Assembly (NCBI GenBank): GCA_036245525.1
Contig: BTPG01000002.1
Location: 159,424,758 to 159,488,757, forward strand
Reading direction: 5' to 3'
From: Semisulcospira habei
Taxonomy: Eukaryota; Mollusca; Gastropoda; Semisulcospiridae
Length of the DNA: 64,000 nucleotides
Shown piece after piece: positions 24,510 through 33,857 of the stretch (its first letter is position 1; each line of letters begins with the position of its first letter). Position numbers and translations under genes: made by a program. The notes beneath the pieces were generated by a model that ran no database searches, had not been told where the DNA came from, and saw only the letters and a program-made list of their open reading frames with translations.

Positions 24510-26990
24510 GATACGAAGAGGTGATGGGGAGACAGGGACTAGGCTCGGAGATGAGTGAGAACGGGGAGAGGTTTGTAGACTTTTGTGCTCTAAACCGACT
24601 TGTCATTGGAGGCAGCATCTTCCCACACAGAAGAATACACAAAGCAACTTGGGTCTCACCTGACCATACAACAGAGAACCAAATAGACCATATCTGCATT
24701 AGCAAGAAATTCAGAAGATCCCTTCAAGATGTTCGAGTGAGGAGGGGAGCAGATGTCGCCTCAGACCACCATCTGCTTACCTTAAGAATGAAGCTCAAGT
24801 TAAAGAAAAGCCGCACAGAGACAACAAGAAGACAGCGCTATAATGTAGGCCTCCTGAGAGAAACTGTAGTTAGAGAAGAGTTCAAACTGGTGCTGTCCAA
24901 CCGGTTTCAAGCGCTACAGGAGCTAGTAAATGAAGAGGAGGCGGTCACCACAGAGCAGCAGTGGAAGGCAGTTAGAGAGGCGCTGAACTCAACCTGCAAA
25001 GACACTGTAGGGTTCAGGAAACACCATCACAAGGACTGGCTGTCGGCACAGACCTTGAAGAAGATAGAAGCGAGGAAGCAGAAGAAAGCAGCGGTCAACA
25101 ACAGTCGCACGAGAGCAGCCAAAGTAAGGGCACAGGGGGAATACTCGGAAGCCAACCGCGAGGTGAAGAGGAGTATCAGGGCAGACAAGAGGGCCTACAC
25201 AGACAGCCTGGCAGCAGAGGCAGAAAAGGCAGCAGGCAGCGGCAACATGAAACAGCTCTACGACATTACCAGAAGATTGTCGGGTAAGTATGGCCATACA
25301 GAAAGACCAGTAAAAGACAAAGAAGGCAAGCCTATTGCAGACAGAGCAGACCAACTCGACAGATGGGCCGAGTATTTTGAAGAGTTACTGAACAGACCTA
25401 GCCCACCCGACCCCCCCGACATCCAGCCGGCAGAGACCGACCTACCCATCAGCTGTGACAGACCCAGCCGGGAAGAGATCAGAAAAGCAGTGGCATTTTT
25501 GAAGAATGGCAAAGCAGCAGGGCCAGATGGCATCCCAGCGGAGTCTCTGAAAGCAGACCTAGAGACAACAGTTGAGATGCTGTACCCACTGTTTGGAAAG
25601 ATCTGGGAAGAGGAGGTGATGCCGGCTGACTGGAAGGAGGGGTACCTAATCAAGCTTCCCAAGAAAGGCGACCTCAGCAAGTGTGCCAACTACAGAGGAA
25701 TCACCTTGCTGTCAGTACCAGGAAAGGTCTTCAACAGGATCATCCTAGAAAGAATGAAGAGCTCCGTTGACCCCCAGCTGAGAGACCAGCAAGCAGGATT
25801 CAGGAAGAACCGATCATGTACAGACCAGATCGCCACTCTCCGCATCATCGTGGAACAGTCTCTGGAGTGGAGCTCCCCGCTGTACGTCAACTTTGTGGAT
25901 TATGAGAAAGCATTTGACAGCGTGGACCGAGAGACTCTGTGGAAACTCCTACGACACTACGGTGTACCCACAAAGCTCGTCCGCCTGATCAAGAGCAGCT
26001 ATGATGGCATGACATGTCGCGTGATCCACGAAGGGCAGTTCACCAGAGAGCTCCAGGTCAGAACTGGTGTCAGGCAGGGGTGTCTGCTGTCTCCGTTCCT
26101 CTTCCTACTGGCCATAGACTGGGTCATGAAGATGACCACAGAGCACAGACGAAGTGGAATACAGTGGACACTGTGGACACAGCTTGACGACCTCGATTTT
26201 GCAGACGACTTGGCATTACTGTCCCACACTCATCAACAAATGCAGGACAAGACCACGAGGCTTGCTGACATCTCGTCCCAAGTGGGCCTCACCATTCACA
26301 AACAGAAAACAAAGACAATGAGGCTGAACGCAACCAGGGAAGAACCAGTCTTGCTTGCTGGCACCCCGTTGGAGGAGGTGGAGTCCTTCACCTATCTCGG
26401 GAGCATCATAGACAAAAAAGGCGGCACTGATGCAGATGTCAGAGCACGAATCGGTAAAGCCAGAGCAGCCTTTCTCCAGTTGAAAAAAGTGTGGAGTTCC
26501 AGAGAGCTGTCACAACACACCAAAGTCCGGATTTTCAACTCCAATGTAAAAGCAGTTCTCCTATATGGAGCAGAGACATGGAGATTGACAAAAACCACAG
26601 TCAACAGAGTACAGACCTTCATGAACAGTTGCCTTAGAAGAATTTTGAAAATCCACTGGCCAGAGAAGATCAGCAACGTCAGACTCTGGGAGAGAACAGA
26701 GCAGATAACAGCAGAGAATGAAATTGGGCGAAGAAGATGGGGATGGATCGGTCACAGTCTGAGAAAGCCAGCTTCCAGTATCACTAGGCAGGCATTGTCA
26801 TGGAACCCCCAGGGAAAGAGGAAAAGAGGTAGGCCGAGAAACTCCTGGCGTCGAGACCTCCAAGCAGACATCAAGAGACTGGGAACCACCTGGAGTAGAA
26901 TCGAAGGAGAAGCACAGGACAGGAGTTGCTGGAGGTCTCTCGTCGACGGCCTATACCCGGGTAGGGGTGACAGGCGTAAGTAAGTAAGTA
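24510..26990 (+). mobile_element. RTE-like LINE, 5'-truncated, reading frame intact (copy L2)
   Basis: Starts inside the endonuclease domain (gatacgaagaggtgatgggg) and ends with gtaagtaagtaagta at 26990. From about 24512 to TAA at 26981-26983 the frame is open: the rest of the endonuclease (SDHHLLTLRMK), linker, reverse transcriptase with VNFVDYEKAFDSVD and FADD (about 26198-26212), and the [14 protein letters not shown] tail. By eye it is nearly identical to L3, so insertion is recent. The start of the open frame at 24443 lies in flanking DNA and is not a real start codon. The left junction is rearranged; the right junction abuts a family B element that has lost its left end. Confidence 0.9.
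24512..26983 (+). CDS. Truncated LINE endonuclease-reverse transcriptase frame
   Basis: About 823 LINE codons without a stop. Motifs in order: end of APE fold (NQIDHICISKKFRRSLQD, SDHHLL), a basic linker, RT fingers (GPDGIPAESLK, NYRGITLLS), palm (FVDYEKAFDSVD; GVRQGCLLSP; LDFADDLALLS), thumb, then a C-terminal region rich in W and R ([26 protein letters not shown]). The enzyme would nick target DNA and copy its own RNA at the nick. Lacking the N-terminal endonuclease catalytic residues and a promoter, this copy should not be autonomous. Confidence 0.85.
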   Translation, partial: YEEVMGRQGLGSEMSENGERFVDFCALNRLVIGGSIFPHRRIHKATWVSPDHTTENQIDHICISKKFRRSLQDVRVRRGADVASDHHLLTLRMKLKLKKSRTETTRRQRYNVGLLRETVVREEFKLVLSNRFQALQELVNEEEAVTTEQQWKAVREALNSTCKDTVGFRKHHHKDWLSAQTLKKIEARKQKKAAVNNSRTRAAKVRAQGEYSEANREVKRSIRADKRAYTDSLAAEAEKAAGSGNMKQLYDITRRLSGKYGHTERPVKDKEGKPIADRADQLDRWAEYFEELLNRPSPPDPPDIQPAETDLPISCDRPSREEIRKAVAFLKNGKAAGPDGIPAESLKADLETTVEMLYPLFGKIWEEEVMPADWKEGYLIKLPKKGDLSKCANYRGITLLSVPGKVFNRIILERMKSSVDPQLRDQQAGFRKNRSCTDQIATLRIIVEQSLEWSSPLYVNFVDYEKAFDSVDRETLWKLLRHYGVPTKLVRLIKSSYDGMTCRVIHEGQFTRELQVRTGVRQGCLLSPFLFLLAIDWVMKMTTEHRRSGIQWTLWTQLDDLDFADDLALLSHTHQQMQDKTTRLADISSQVGLTIHKQKTKTMRLNATREEPVLLAGTPLEEVESFTYLGSIIDKKGGTDADVRARIGKARAAFLQLKKVWSSRELSQHTKVRIFNSNVKAVLLYGAETWRLTKTTVNRVQTFMNSCLRRILKIHWPEKISNVRLWERTEQITAENEIGRRRWGWIGHSLRKPASSITRQALSWNPQGKRKRGRPRNSWRRDLQADIKRLGTTWSRIEGEAQDRSCWRSLVDGLYPGRGDRRK

Positions 26991-27189
26991 TTCTACCCCA
27001 GACGCACCACAGCAAGATAATGATCGACCATGATAGTTCAAGGGTGATGCCAGAATAGCTTGGCGCCTATGGGCTATTCTGGCATCACCCTTGAACTATC
27101 ATGGTCGATCTGTGTCCTGCACTGCAATGCAGTCTTCAGAGGACAACGACAAAATTTGGGGATTTCGGTGTTGGGGTAGAATGAGTTAA
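26991..27189. mobile_element. Palindromic MITE, family B, left end replaced by LINE L2
   Basis: ttctaccccagacgcacc directly follows the LINE tail; the right end ggggtagaatgagttaa is intact. Palindrome 27009-27120 reads to a shortened loop. Confidence 0.7.
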
Positions 27190-27325
27190 AACTATTATGT
27201 CCCCATCCATCTGCGCGTGTGCTGCCGTCGAGAGTGTATGAGCTAGCTGTGTTTCTGCAATCTTCGTTAATTCAACACCAAAAAAAGCTCTAGCTGTCTG
27301 AGGAACATGGATTCAAAGTGGTGTC

Positions 27326-27490
27326 AGCAAGAGGTATAGATCCCCAGACACACCACAGCAAGATATGGATCGACCATGATAGTTCAAGGGTGATGCCATC
27401 ACCCTTGAACTATCATGGCCGATCTGTGTCCTGCACTGCGATCCAGTCTTCAGAGGACAACGGCACAATTTGGGGATTTCGGCCTTAGGA
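27326..27490. mobile_element. Family B element inserted in a family A element
   Basis: agcaagaggtatagatcc (left half of A) stops at 27343 and a B copy with shortened palindrome (27352-27436) follows. The right half of A is not seen. Confidence 0.6.
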
Positions 27491-28160
27491 TACAGGTCAC
27501 GGTATACATTTAAATTGGGAAGTTTGGGAAGTTCAGGCAGTAAGAGGCCCCGTGTTTTTAAAAATAATTTTTGCCTTGTTTGAAAATTTGCAGTTGGGCT
27601 GAATGTGGGAATTTGCTGGAAATTTGTGGTTAGCTGCGAGGAGACATGTTTGGTGCTTTGATTCATACCATCCTGAGCTTATCCAGTGGACATTTGTGGG
27701 CCTATGTTGAGTTGCCTTTGACGTAGTGATTTGAGGGGCACGCTGATTTCAGCTGTGCTTGGGTGTGGGGTTGGTAAGGAACCAGTTTCATAGCCAAGAA
27801 ATGAGACGGGTCATGTGCTGGTTTTTTTTTTTGTATTTTGTGCATGGCAAATGTGCAGCTGGTGGGCGGTAGTGTTTTTTTTTAGGGAATTGAACAATTA
27901 GGGGATGACTGGGACTGACTAAGGCTAAGAGACTGGACAGTACGGAAACACTACTGTGGTCCGTGGCCTACAATGAGTTTAGAAAACGAAATGGCGCCTC
28001 GATTATTTTTTGCTGACGTCAAGTGCTGCTTCTGCCAATGAAACCAAACACGTTTTCACACTCCGTTACCGACAACGCCAGTTTCCCTGTCCATCAACTC
28101 TCAACAGAAAATACGTTTTACCCCAGTAAAACACAAACAAAGCCAGTAATTATCTGTATC

Positions 28161-28470
28161 CTTAAAGCGACCTGCTCCCGGGCGGGCTTTGCCGATACAA
28201 CGGATTTTCAATGCTGTCTTGGCACAGCTAAGACTGTATCCATCTTTCCAGCACAATCCATGTCATCAGGCAGGATTCCTATTACGCCTGACGTGAGTCA
28301 GCGGAACTCTCCTAAGTACAGAGAAGAAGAAGAGCAGAAAAGTCTTTCATTTTGCGACATTCACACTGCACAAGTTTAGCATTATTGGAAGACATACTAA
28401 GAACACTTATTAATGAGATATTGTCCACAATTCAATAAACCCTTGTTTGCCTAGAGCAAGTCGCTTTAAA
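28161..28470. mobile_element. Inverted-repeat element, family M, copy 1
   Basis: Left end cttaaagcgacctgctc and right end gagcaagtcgctttaaa are inverse copies. Related pieces at 38836-38916 and, inverted, at 53366-53456. An open frame runs across it but shows no known domain. Confidence 0.6.
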
Positions 28471-28612
28471 GACTGCGTGTTCTGTTTCGGAAATTCTACA
28501 GGAAGTCTGTATCATTTGTCAGAGGTACACTGGGGTCGTGATGATTGCCCTTCTTTTTATTTATTTTTTTTATTTTGCGTAACTCGTGCATTTTTTGGTG
28601 AGGCCATACGCG

Positions 28613-28707
28613 TTTGAACCCTGTGCCTGTCGGTAGCGGTTTTTGTCCCGATGATTCCTGTAGGAATCATCGCGACAAAAACCGCTACCGACACGCAAAG
28701 AGCTAAG
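28613..28707. mobile_element. Palindromic element, family C
   Basis: gaaccctgtgcctgtcggta gcggtttttgtc and the inverse arm ending accgacacgcaaagagct. Confidence 0.72.
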
Positions 28708-28780
28708 AGAAAAATTCAGTCAACCCCTTTCTCCTGCGTGAGGCACAGATTCTGTGCATAGGCACCTGACGAGTGCGTGT

Positions 28781-28935
28781 TTAACTCATTCTACCCCAGA
28801 CACACCACAGCAAGATATGGATCGACCATGATAGTTTTGAACTATCATGGTCGATCTGTGTCCTGCACTGCCATGCAGTCTTCAGAGGACAACGGCAAAA
28901 TTTGGGGATTTCGGTGTTGGGGTACAATGAGTTAA
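28781..28935. mobile_element. Minimal palindromic TTAA MITE, family B
   Basis: TTAA ends, termini ctcattctacccc and ggggtacaatgag. The palindrome is cut down to gatcgaccatgatagtt and its inverse, about half the usual arm. Confidence 0.75.
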
Positions 28936-29274
28936 ATATACGAAAAACAGTTTCTGCGAGTCAAGCGCCTGTGCGTACGTGCGGCACACATTGAGTTGAG
29001 TTGCACACCGGAACAAAAATCTGTGCCAGTATATTAACGGTTTTTTCGTGTGTTTTTTTTTGTTGGTCATACCGGTATTTTTTCCGGCATAAGCTAACCG
29101 CATATAGTACTCGGTTGGTTAGTTCGGGTTTAACGTCCACGGCACCGAAATGATAAAGGACGGCCCTGAAGGGCGGGTTATGGGGGACAGGGAAATCTAT
29201 TACCTATGGAGTACGACCTGAACACTGATCAACTCAGGCGCACTCCAACTGTGCCACTTTGATTTACCAGGACC

Positions 29275-29287
29275 TTTCAACGGACAT
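29275..29287. repeat. Left target-site duplication of LINE L3
   Basis: tttcaacggacat, repeated exactly at 32566-32578 after the GTAA tail. Confidence 0.9.
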
Positions 29288-32200
29288 CCTCGCGCTGGGA
29301 CCATATGGCGTTGAGGCGCGTCCCCTGGGTGGTGGATAGGGGGTCCCTCGTGAGAGGGGTGCACCGAATAAAATAAGGTGCCGTGAACCAACATGGTCTA
29401 AGGGAAGGTGACCCCGACAGAAAACCCCTGGTCCTCCTAGTAAGGGGGTTGAGCGTGGGGGTAGCTTCCCCACCCTGCAAAAAAGGAAATAGCTACAAAA
29501 ACGCCGACGAAAAGACTAACAGTAATTCCTTTCTTGGAGGAGGAAGGTTCTTCTACCAGAAGACTTATGACGTCCTGTGGTGAAAGCCGGAAGTCTTCGG
29601 AAGCCACAGGACCGAGCCGCCTCTCTCTATCCAGGGACACAACCATGGGCACATGGAATGTCAAGACCATGTACCAGAGCGGCAAGGCCGCTCAGATAGC
29701 AGCGGAAATGCAAAAGTACAACCTTTCCCTGCTAGGTATCAGTGAAGCCATATGGACGCAGTCTGGCCAGAAAAGGCTGTTAAGTGGGGAGATGATTCTG
29801 TATTCAGGTCATGAAGAGGAGAATGCCCCCCATACAGAAGGAGTAGCATTCATTCTGTCACCAGTGGCACAGAGAGCGCTGATGGGCTGGGAACCTCTTG
29901 GGCCAAGAATTATCACAGCAGCCTTTAGAACCAAGAAAAAGCTCAAGCTGAACGTCATCCAGTGTAATGCGCCCACCAATGACCGTGACGAGGAAGAGAA
30001 ACAAGAGTTCTACGACCGACTCCAGAGAGCCGTAGACAAATGTGCGGAGCGAGACATCACCATCGTCATGGGCGATTTTAATGCCAAAATAGGGGAGGAC
30101 AACACCCGATACGAAGAGGTGATGGGGAGACAGGGACTAGGCTCAGAGATGAGTGAGAACGGGGAGAGGTTTGTAGACTTTTGTGCTCTAAACCGACTTG
30201 TCATTGGAGGCAGCATCTTCCCACACAGAAGAATACACAAAGCAACTTGGGTCTCACCTGACCATACAACAGAGAACCAAATAGACCATATCTGCATTAG
30301 CAAGAAATTTAGAAGATCCCTTCAAGATGTTCGAGTGAGGAGGGGAGCAGATGTCGCCTCAGACCACCATCTGCTTACCTTAAGAATGAAGCTCAAGCTA
30401 AAAAAAAGCCGCACAGAGACAACAAGAAGACAGCGCTATAATGTAGGCCTCCTGAGAGAAACTGGAGTTAGAGTTGAGAAGAGTTCAAACTGGTGCTGTC
30501 CAACCGGTTTCAAGCGCTACAGGAGCTAGTAAATGAAGAGGAGGCGGTCACCACAGAGCAGCAGTGGAAGGCAGTTAGAGAGGCGCTGAACTCAACCTGC
30601 AAAGACACTGTAGGGTTCAGGAAACACCACCACAAGGACTGGCTGTCGGCACAGACCTTGAAGTAGATAGAAGCGAGGAAGCAGAAGAAAGCAGCGGTCA
30701 ACAACAGTCGCACGAGAGCAGCCAAAGTAAGGGCACAGGAGGAATACTCGGAAGCCAACCGCGAGGTGAAGAGGAGTATCAGGGCAGACAAGAGGGCCTA
30801 CACAGACAGCCTGGCAGCAGAGGCAGAAAAGGCAGCAGCGGCAACATGAAACAGCTCTACGACATTACCAGAAGATTGTCAGGTAAGTATGGCCATACAG
30901 AAAGACCAGTAAAAGACAAAGAAGGCAAGCCTATTGCAGACAGAGCAGACCAACTCGACAGATGGGCCGAGTATTTTGAAGAGTTACTGAACAGACCTAG
31001 CCCACCCGACCCCCCCGACATCCAGCCGGCAGAGACCGACCTACCCATCAGCTGTGACAAACCCAGCCGGGAAGAGATCAGAAGAGCAGCGGCATTTTTG
31101 AAGAATGGCAAAGCAGCAGGGCCAGATGGCATCCCAGCGGAGTCTCTGAAAGCAGACCTAGAGACAACAGTGGAGATGCTGTACCCACTGTTTGGAAAGA
31201 TCTGGGAAGAGGAGGTGATGCCAGCTGACTGGAAGGAGGGGTACCTAATCAAGCTTCCCAAGAAAGGCGACCTCAGCAAGTGTTCCAACTACAGAGGAAT
31301 CACCTTGCTGTCAGTACCAGGAAAGGTCTTCAACAGGATCATCCTAGAGAGAATGAAGAGCTCCGTTGACCCCCAGCTGAGAGACCAGCAAGCAGGATTC
31401 AGGAAGAACCGATCATGTACAGACCAGATCGCCACTCTCCGCATCATCGTGGAACAGTCTCTGGAGTGGAGCTCCCCGCTGTACGTCAACTTTGTGGATT
31501 ATGAAAAAGCATTTGACAGCGTGGACCGAGATACTCTGTGGAAACTCCTACGACACTACGGTGTACCCACAAAGCTCGTCTGCCTGATCAAGAGCAGCTA
31601 TGATGGCATGACATGTCGCGTGATCCACGAAGGGCAGTTCACCAGGGAGCTCCAGGTCAGAACTGGTGTCAGGCAGGGGTGTCTGCTGCCTCCGTTCCTC
31701 TTCCTACTGGCCATAGACTGGGTATGAAGATGACCACAGAGCACAGACGAAGTGGAATACAGTGGACACTGTGGACACAGCTTGACGACCTCGATTTTGC
31801 AGACGACTTGGCATTACTGTCCCACACTCGTCAACAAATGCAGGACAAGACCACGAGGCTTGCTGACATCTCGTCCCAAGTGGGCCTCACCATTCACAAA
31901 CAGAAAACAAAGACAATGATGCTGAACACAACCAGGGAAGAACCAATCTTCCTTGCTGGCACTCCGTTGGAGCATCATAGACAAAAAAGGCGGCACTGAT
32001 GCAGATGTCAGAGCACCAATCGGTAAAGCCAGAGCAGCCTTTCTCCAGTTAAAAAAAGTGTGGAGTTCCAGAGAGCTGTCACAACACACCAAAGTCCGGA
32101 TTTTCAACTCCAATGTAAAAGCAGTTCTCCTATATGGAGCAGAGACTTGGAGATTGACAAAAACCACAGTCAACAGAGTACAGACCTTCAAGAACAGTTG

Positions 32201-32565
32201 CCTTAGAAGAATTTTGAAAATCCACTGGCCAGAGAAGATCAGCAACGTCAGACTCTGGGACAGAACAGAGCAGATAACAGCAGAGAATGAAATTGGGCGA
32301 AGAAGATGGGGATGGATCGGTCACAGTCTGAGAAAGCCAGCTTCCAGTATCACTAGGCAGGCATTGTAATGGAACCCCCAGGGAAAGAGGAAAAGAGGTA
32401 GGCCGAGAAACTCCTGGCGTCGAGACCTCCAAGCAGACATCAAGAGACTGGGAACCACCTGGAGTAGAATCGAAGGAGAAGCACAGGACAGGAGTTGCTG
32501 GAGGTCTCTCGTCGACGGCCTATACCCGGGTAGGGGTGACAGGCGTAAGTAAGTAAGTAAGTAAG
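29288..32565 (+). mobile_element. RTE-like LINE, near full length (copy L3)
   Basis: Flanked by a 13-bp target duplication tttcaacggacat (29275-29287 and 32566-32578). Ends in (GTAA)n. One long frame opens at 29534 and encodes an APE-type endonuclease (TWNVKTM, MGDFNAKIG at 30068 onward, SDHHLL), a linker, a reverse transcriptase (VNFVDYEKAFDSVD, GVRQGC, LDFADDLALLS) and a C-terminal tail with [14 protein letters not shown]. It is broken by a small insertion near 30475, TAG at 30664, a one-base loss at 31722, a short deletion near 31970 and TAA at 32369, so it is dead. About 3.28 kb; the first 246 bases are 5' UTR. Family placement (RTE-like) rests on the layout, single ORF and short-repeat tail. 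Confidence 0.9.
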
Positions 32566-32578
32566 TTTCAACGGACAT
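32566..32578. repeat. Right target-site duplication of LINE L3
   Basis: Exact partner of 29275-29287. It restores the host sequence of the TIR element around the LINE. Confidence 0.9.
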
Positions 32579-32637
32579 GCTAATGAACCAGCCCGTCTTT
32601 TCCCCCTGGATTGCGAGTCCAGCTACCGGGACCGGGA

Positions 32638-32714
32638 CGGGGATTCAAACCCACGACCCTGCGATTCCCTTCGCTCTCCTGCTCCGACGCTTAACCGCCT
32701 GAGCTATCTCGGAC
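32638..32714 (-). ncRNA. tRNA-like Pol III segment (SINE-type promoter)
   Basis: On the minus strand from 32714: a tRNA-like start, an A box TAGCTCAGGCGGTTA (around 32691-32705) and, 40-50 bases on, a B box GGGTTTGAATCC (32641-32652). Box spacing and sequence suit a tRNA-derived SINE head. Not a functional tRNA as far as I can fold it. Confidence 0.6.
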
Positions 32715-33366
32715 TCTGATTGTACTCAATCACTCACATGAGTATCACACACAAGAACTCTCTCTCACTCTCTTAATCTATCTCTGCTAACACTGCACGT
32801 TTGTAGAGAAAATGAATCAATGGTTACTAGTCTACTGCAACAAAACATTTGATAATACATGTATTGCACTTCGTGCATAAGAAACTTCATGCTCAAAAGC
32901 TCTTTGAAAGCTAAATGTATGCTGCTAACAACCTGGTCAGAAAAATCACCTCCGCCAATTTAGTCTCAAACTTTTCCTCCACAGAAATTTCACCCCGGTG
33001 CCATGGACGTTAAACCCCGAACTAACATACCATCCGTATTTAATGAACCCGCTGAACACGTTTCTGAACATCGACTACTGTGTCTCATACCTAACAGAAG
33101 CCCAGCATAAAATAAGAGCTTCAAATAAACGATTTATGCTGAAATATTTATCGAAATGCATTAAATTTCTACTGTCTAACATTCAGAATACACTAATTAA
33201 TACTGACTGTTGTAAACTTCTTTTTTTTTCCATGCACACACAAACAGCCATCGTGATTAGGCCTCGACACTAGGGGAGTCCAATAAAAACAGTAAAGTGT
33301 TTTCGGATCGATGATTCCCAAAATATCGCATTTATTTTGCCGAGAAAATGTGAACATGATCTAACT

Positions 33367-33432
33367 GCAAGAGACATAGATCCTCATGAGCCCCCGCGAC
33401 CGCGGGGGCTCATGAAGATCTATGCCTCTTGC
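33367..33432. repeat. Family A hairpin just upstream of the fibrinogen exon
   Basis: gcaagagacatagatcctca, stem cccccgcgaccgcggggg, gaagatctatgcctcttgc. Confidence 0.8.
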
Positions 33433-33514
33433 TTCTTGGACGGTGTGGGCTGAACGAATCAGTATTTCAAGAAACAAAAAATGTACGTACAGTGGCAGGG
33501 AAGGCGTTAAATGT

Positions 33515-33597
33515 TTACGATAAAGTGTTTTAAAGTGTTTCCGATTATTCCAAAGACGTCGCGTTTCATTTCCTCGTCAGTACATTTTGTCTTTTTC
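33515..33597. repeat. Family L half element next to the fibrinogen exon
   Basis: aaagtgtttccgattattcc to cctcgtcagtacattttgtc. It abuts the acceptor pyrimidine tract of exon A, so part of the splice region may derive from it. Confidence 0.5.
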
Positions 33598-33606
33598 TTA
33601 TTTCAG

Positions 33607-33857
33607 ACTGTGCGGCGGTGTTTGAGGGCGGGCACAAACAGAGCGGGGTGTACTACATCAAGCCCGGAGCCGCGGCGTGCCCGGTACCCGTGTGGTGCGA
33701 CATGGACACTCCCCCAGGGGGGTGGCTCGTCTTCCAGCGTCGCCAGGACGGCTCCGTCAGCTTCAGGCACAACTGGAACCAGTACCGGGACGGCTTCGGC
33801 AACGTTGCCGGAGAGCATTGGTTGGGCAACGATAACCTATTTTTGCTGTCCAATCAG
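33607..33857 (+). CDS. Fibrinogen-domain exon A
   Basis: Starts within a codon that, with the missing previous exon, gives xAC then CAAVFEGGHKQSGVYYIKP. This is the usual beginning of the fibrinogen domain (CxxxxxxGxxxSGxYxIxP). Ends NLFLLSNQ, donor gtaatt. Confidence 0.92.

Larger units (their letters stand above)
29117..33026. mobile_element. TIR element containing LINE L3 and a tRNA-like segment
   Basis: Left end 29117-29147 (ggttagttcgggtttaacg and on) and right end 32996-33026 are inverted repeats of about 30 bp that differ at few positions. Without the 3.28-kb LINE and its extra target copy the element would be about 620 bp. Its interior holds a tRNA-like region near 32.65 kb and no ORF. 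Looks like a non-autonomous element or a fold-back SINE composite. Confidence 0.7.

Noticed and set aside
24443..24511. Start codon of the long LINE frame at 24443
   Set aside because: These first 23 codons come from duplicated flanking DNA, not from the LINE.
32638..32714. Functional tRNA gene
   Set aside because: A and B boxes are present, but acceptor and anticodon arms do not pair convincingly. A SINE head is the simpler reading.
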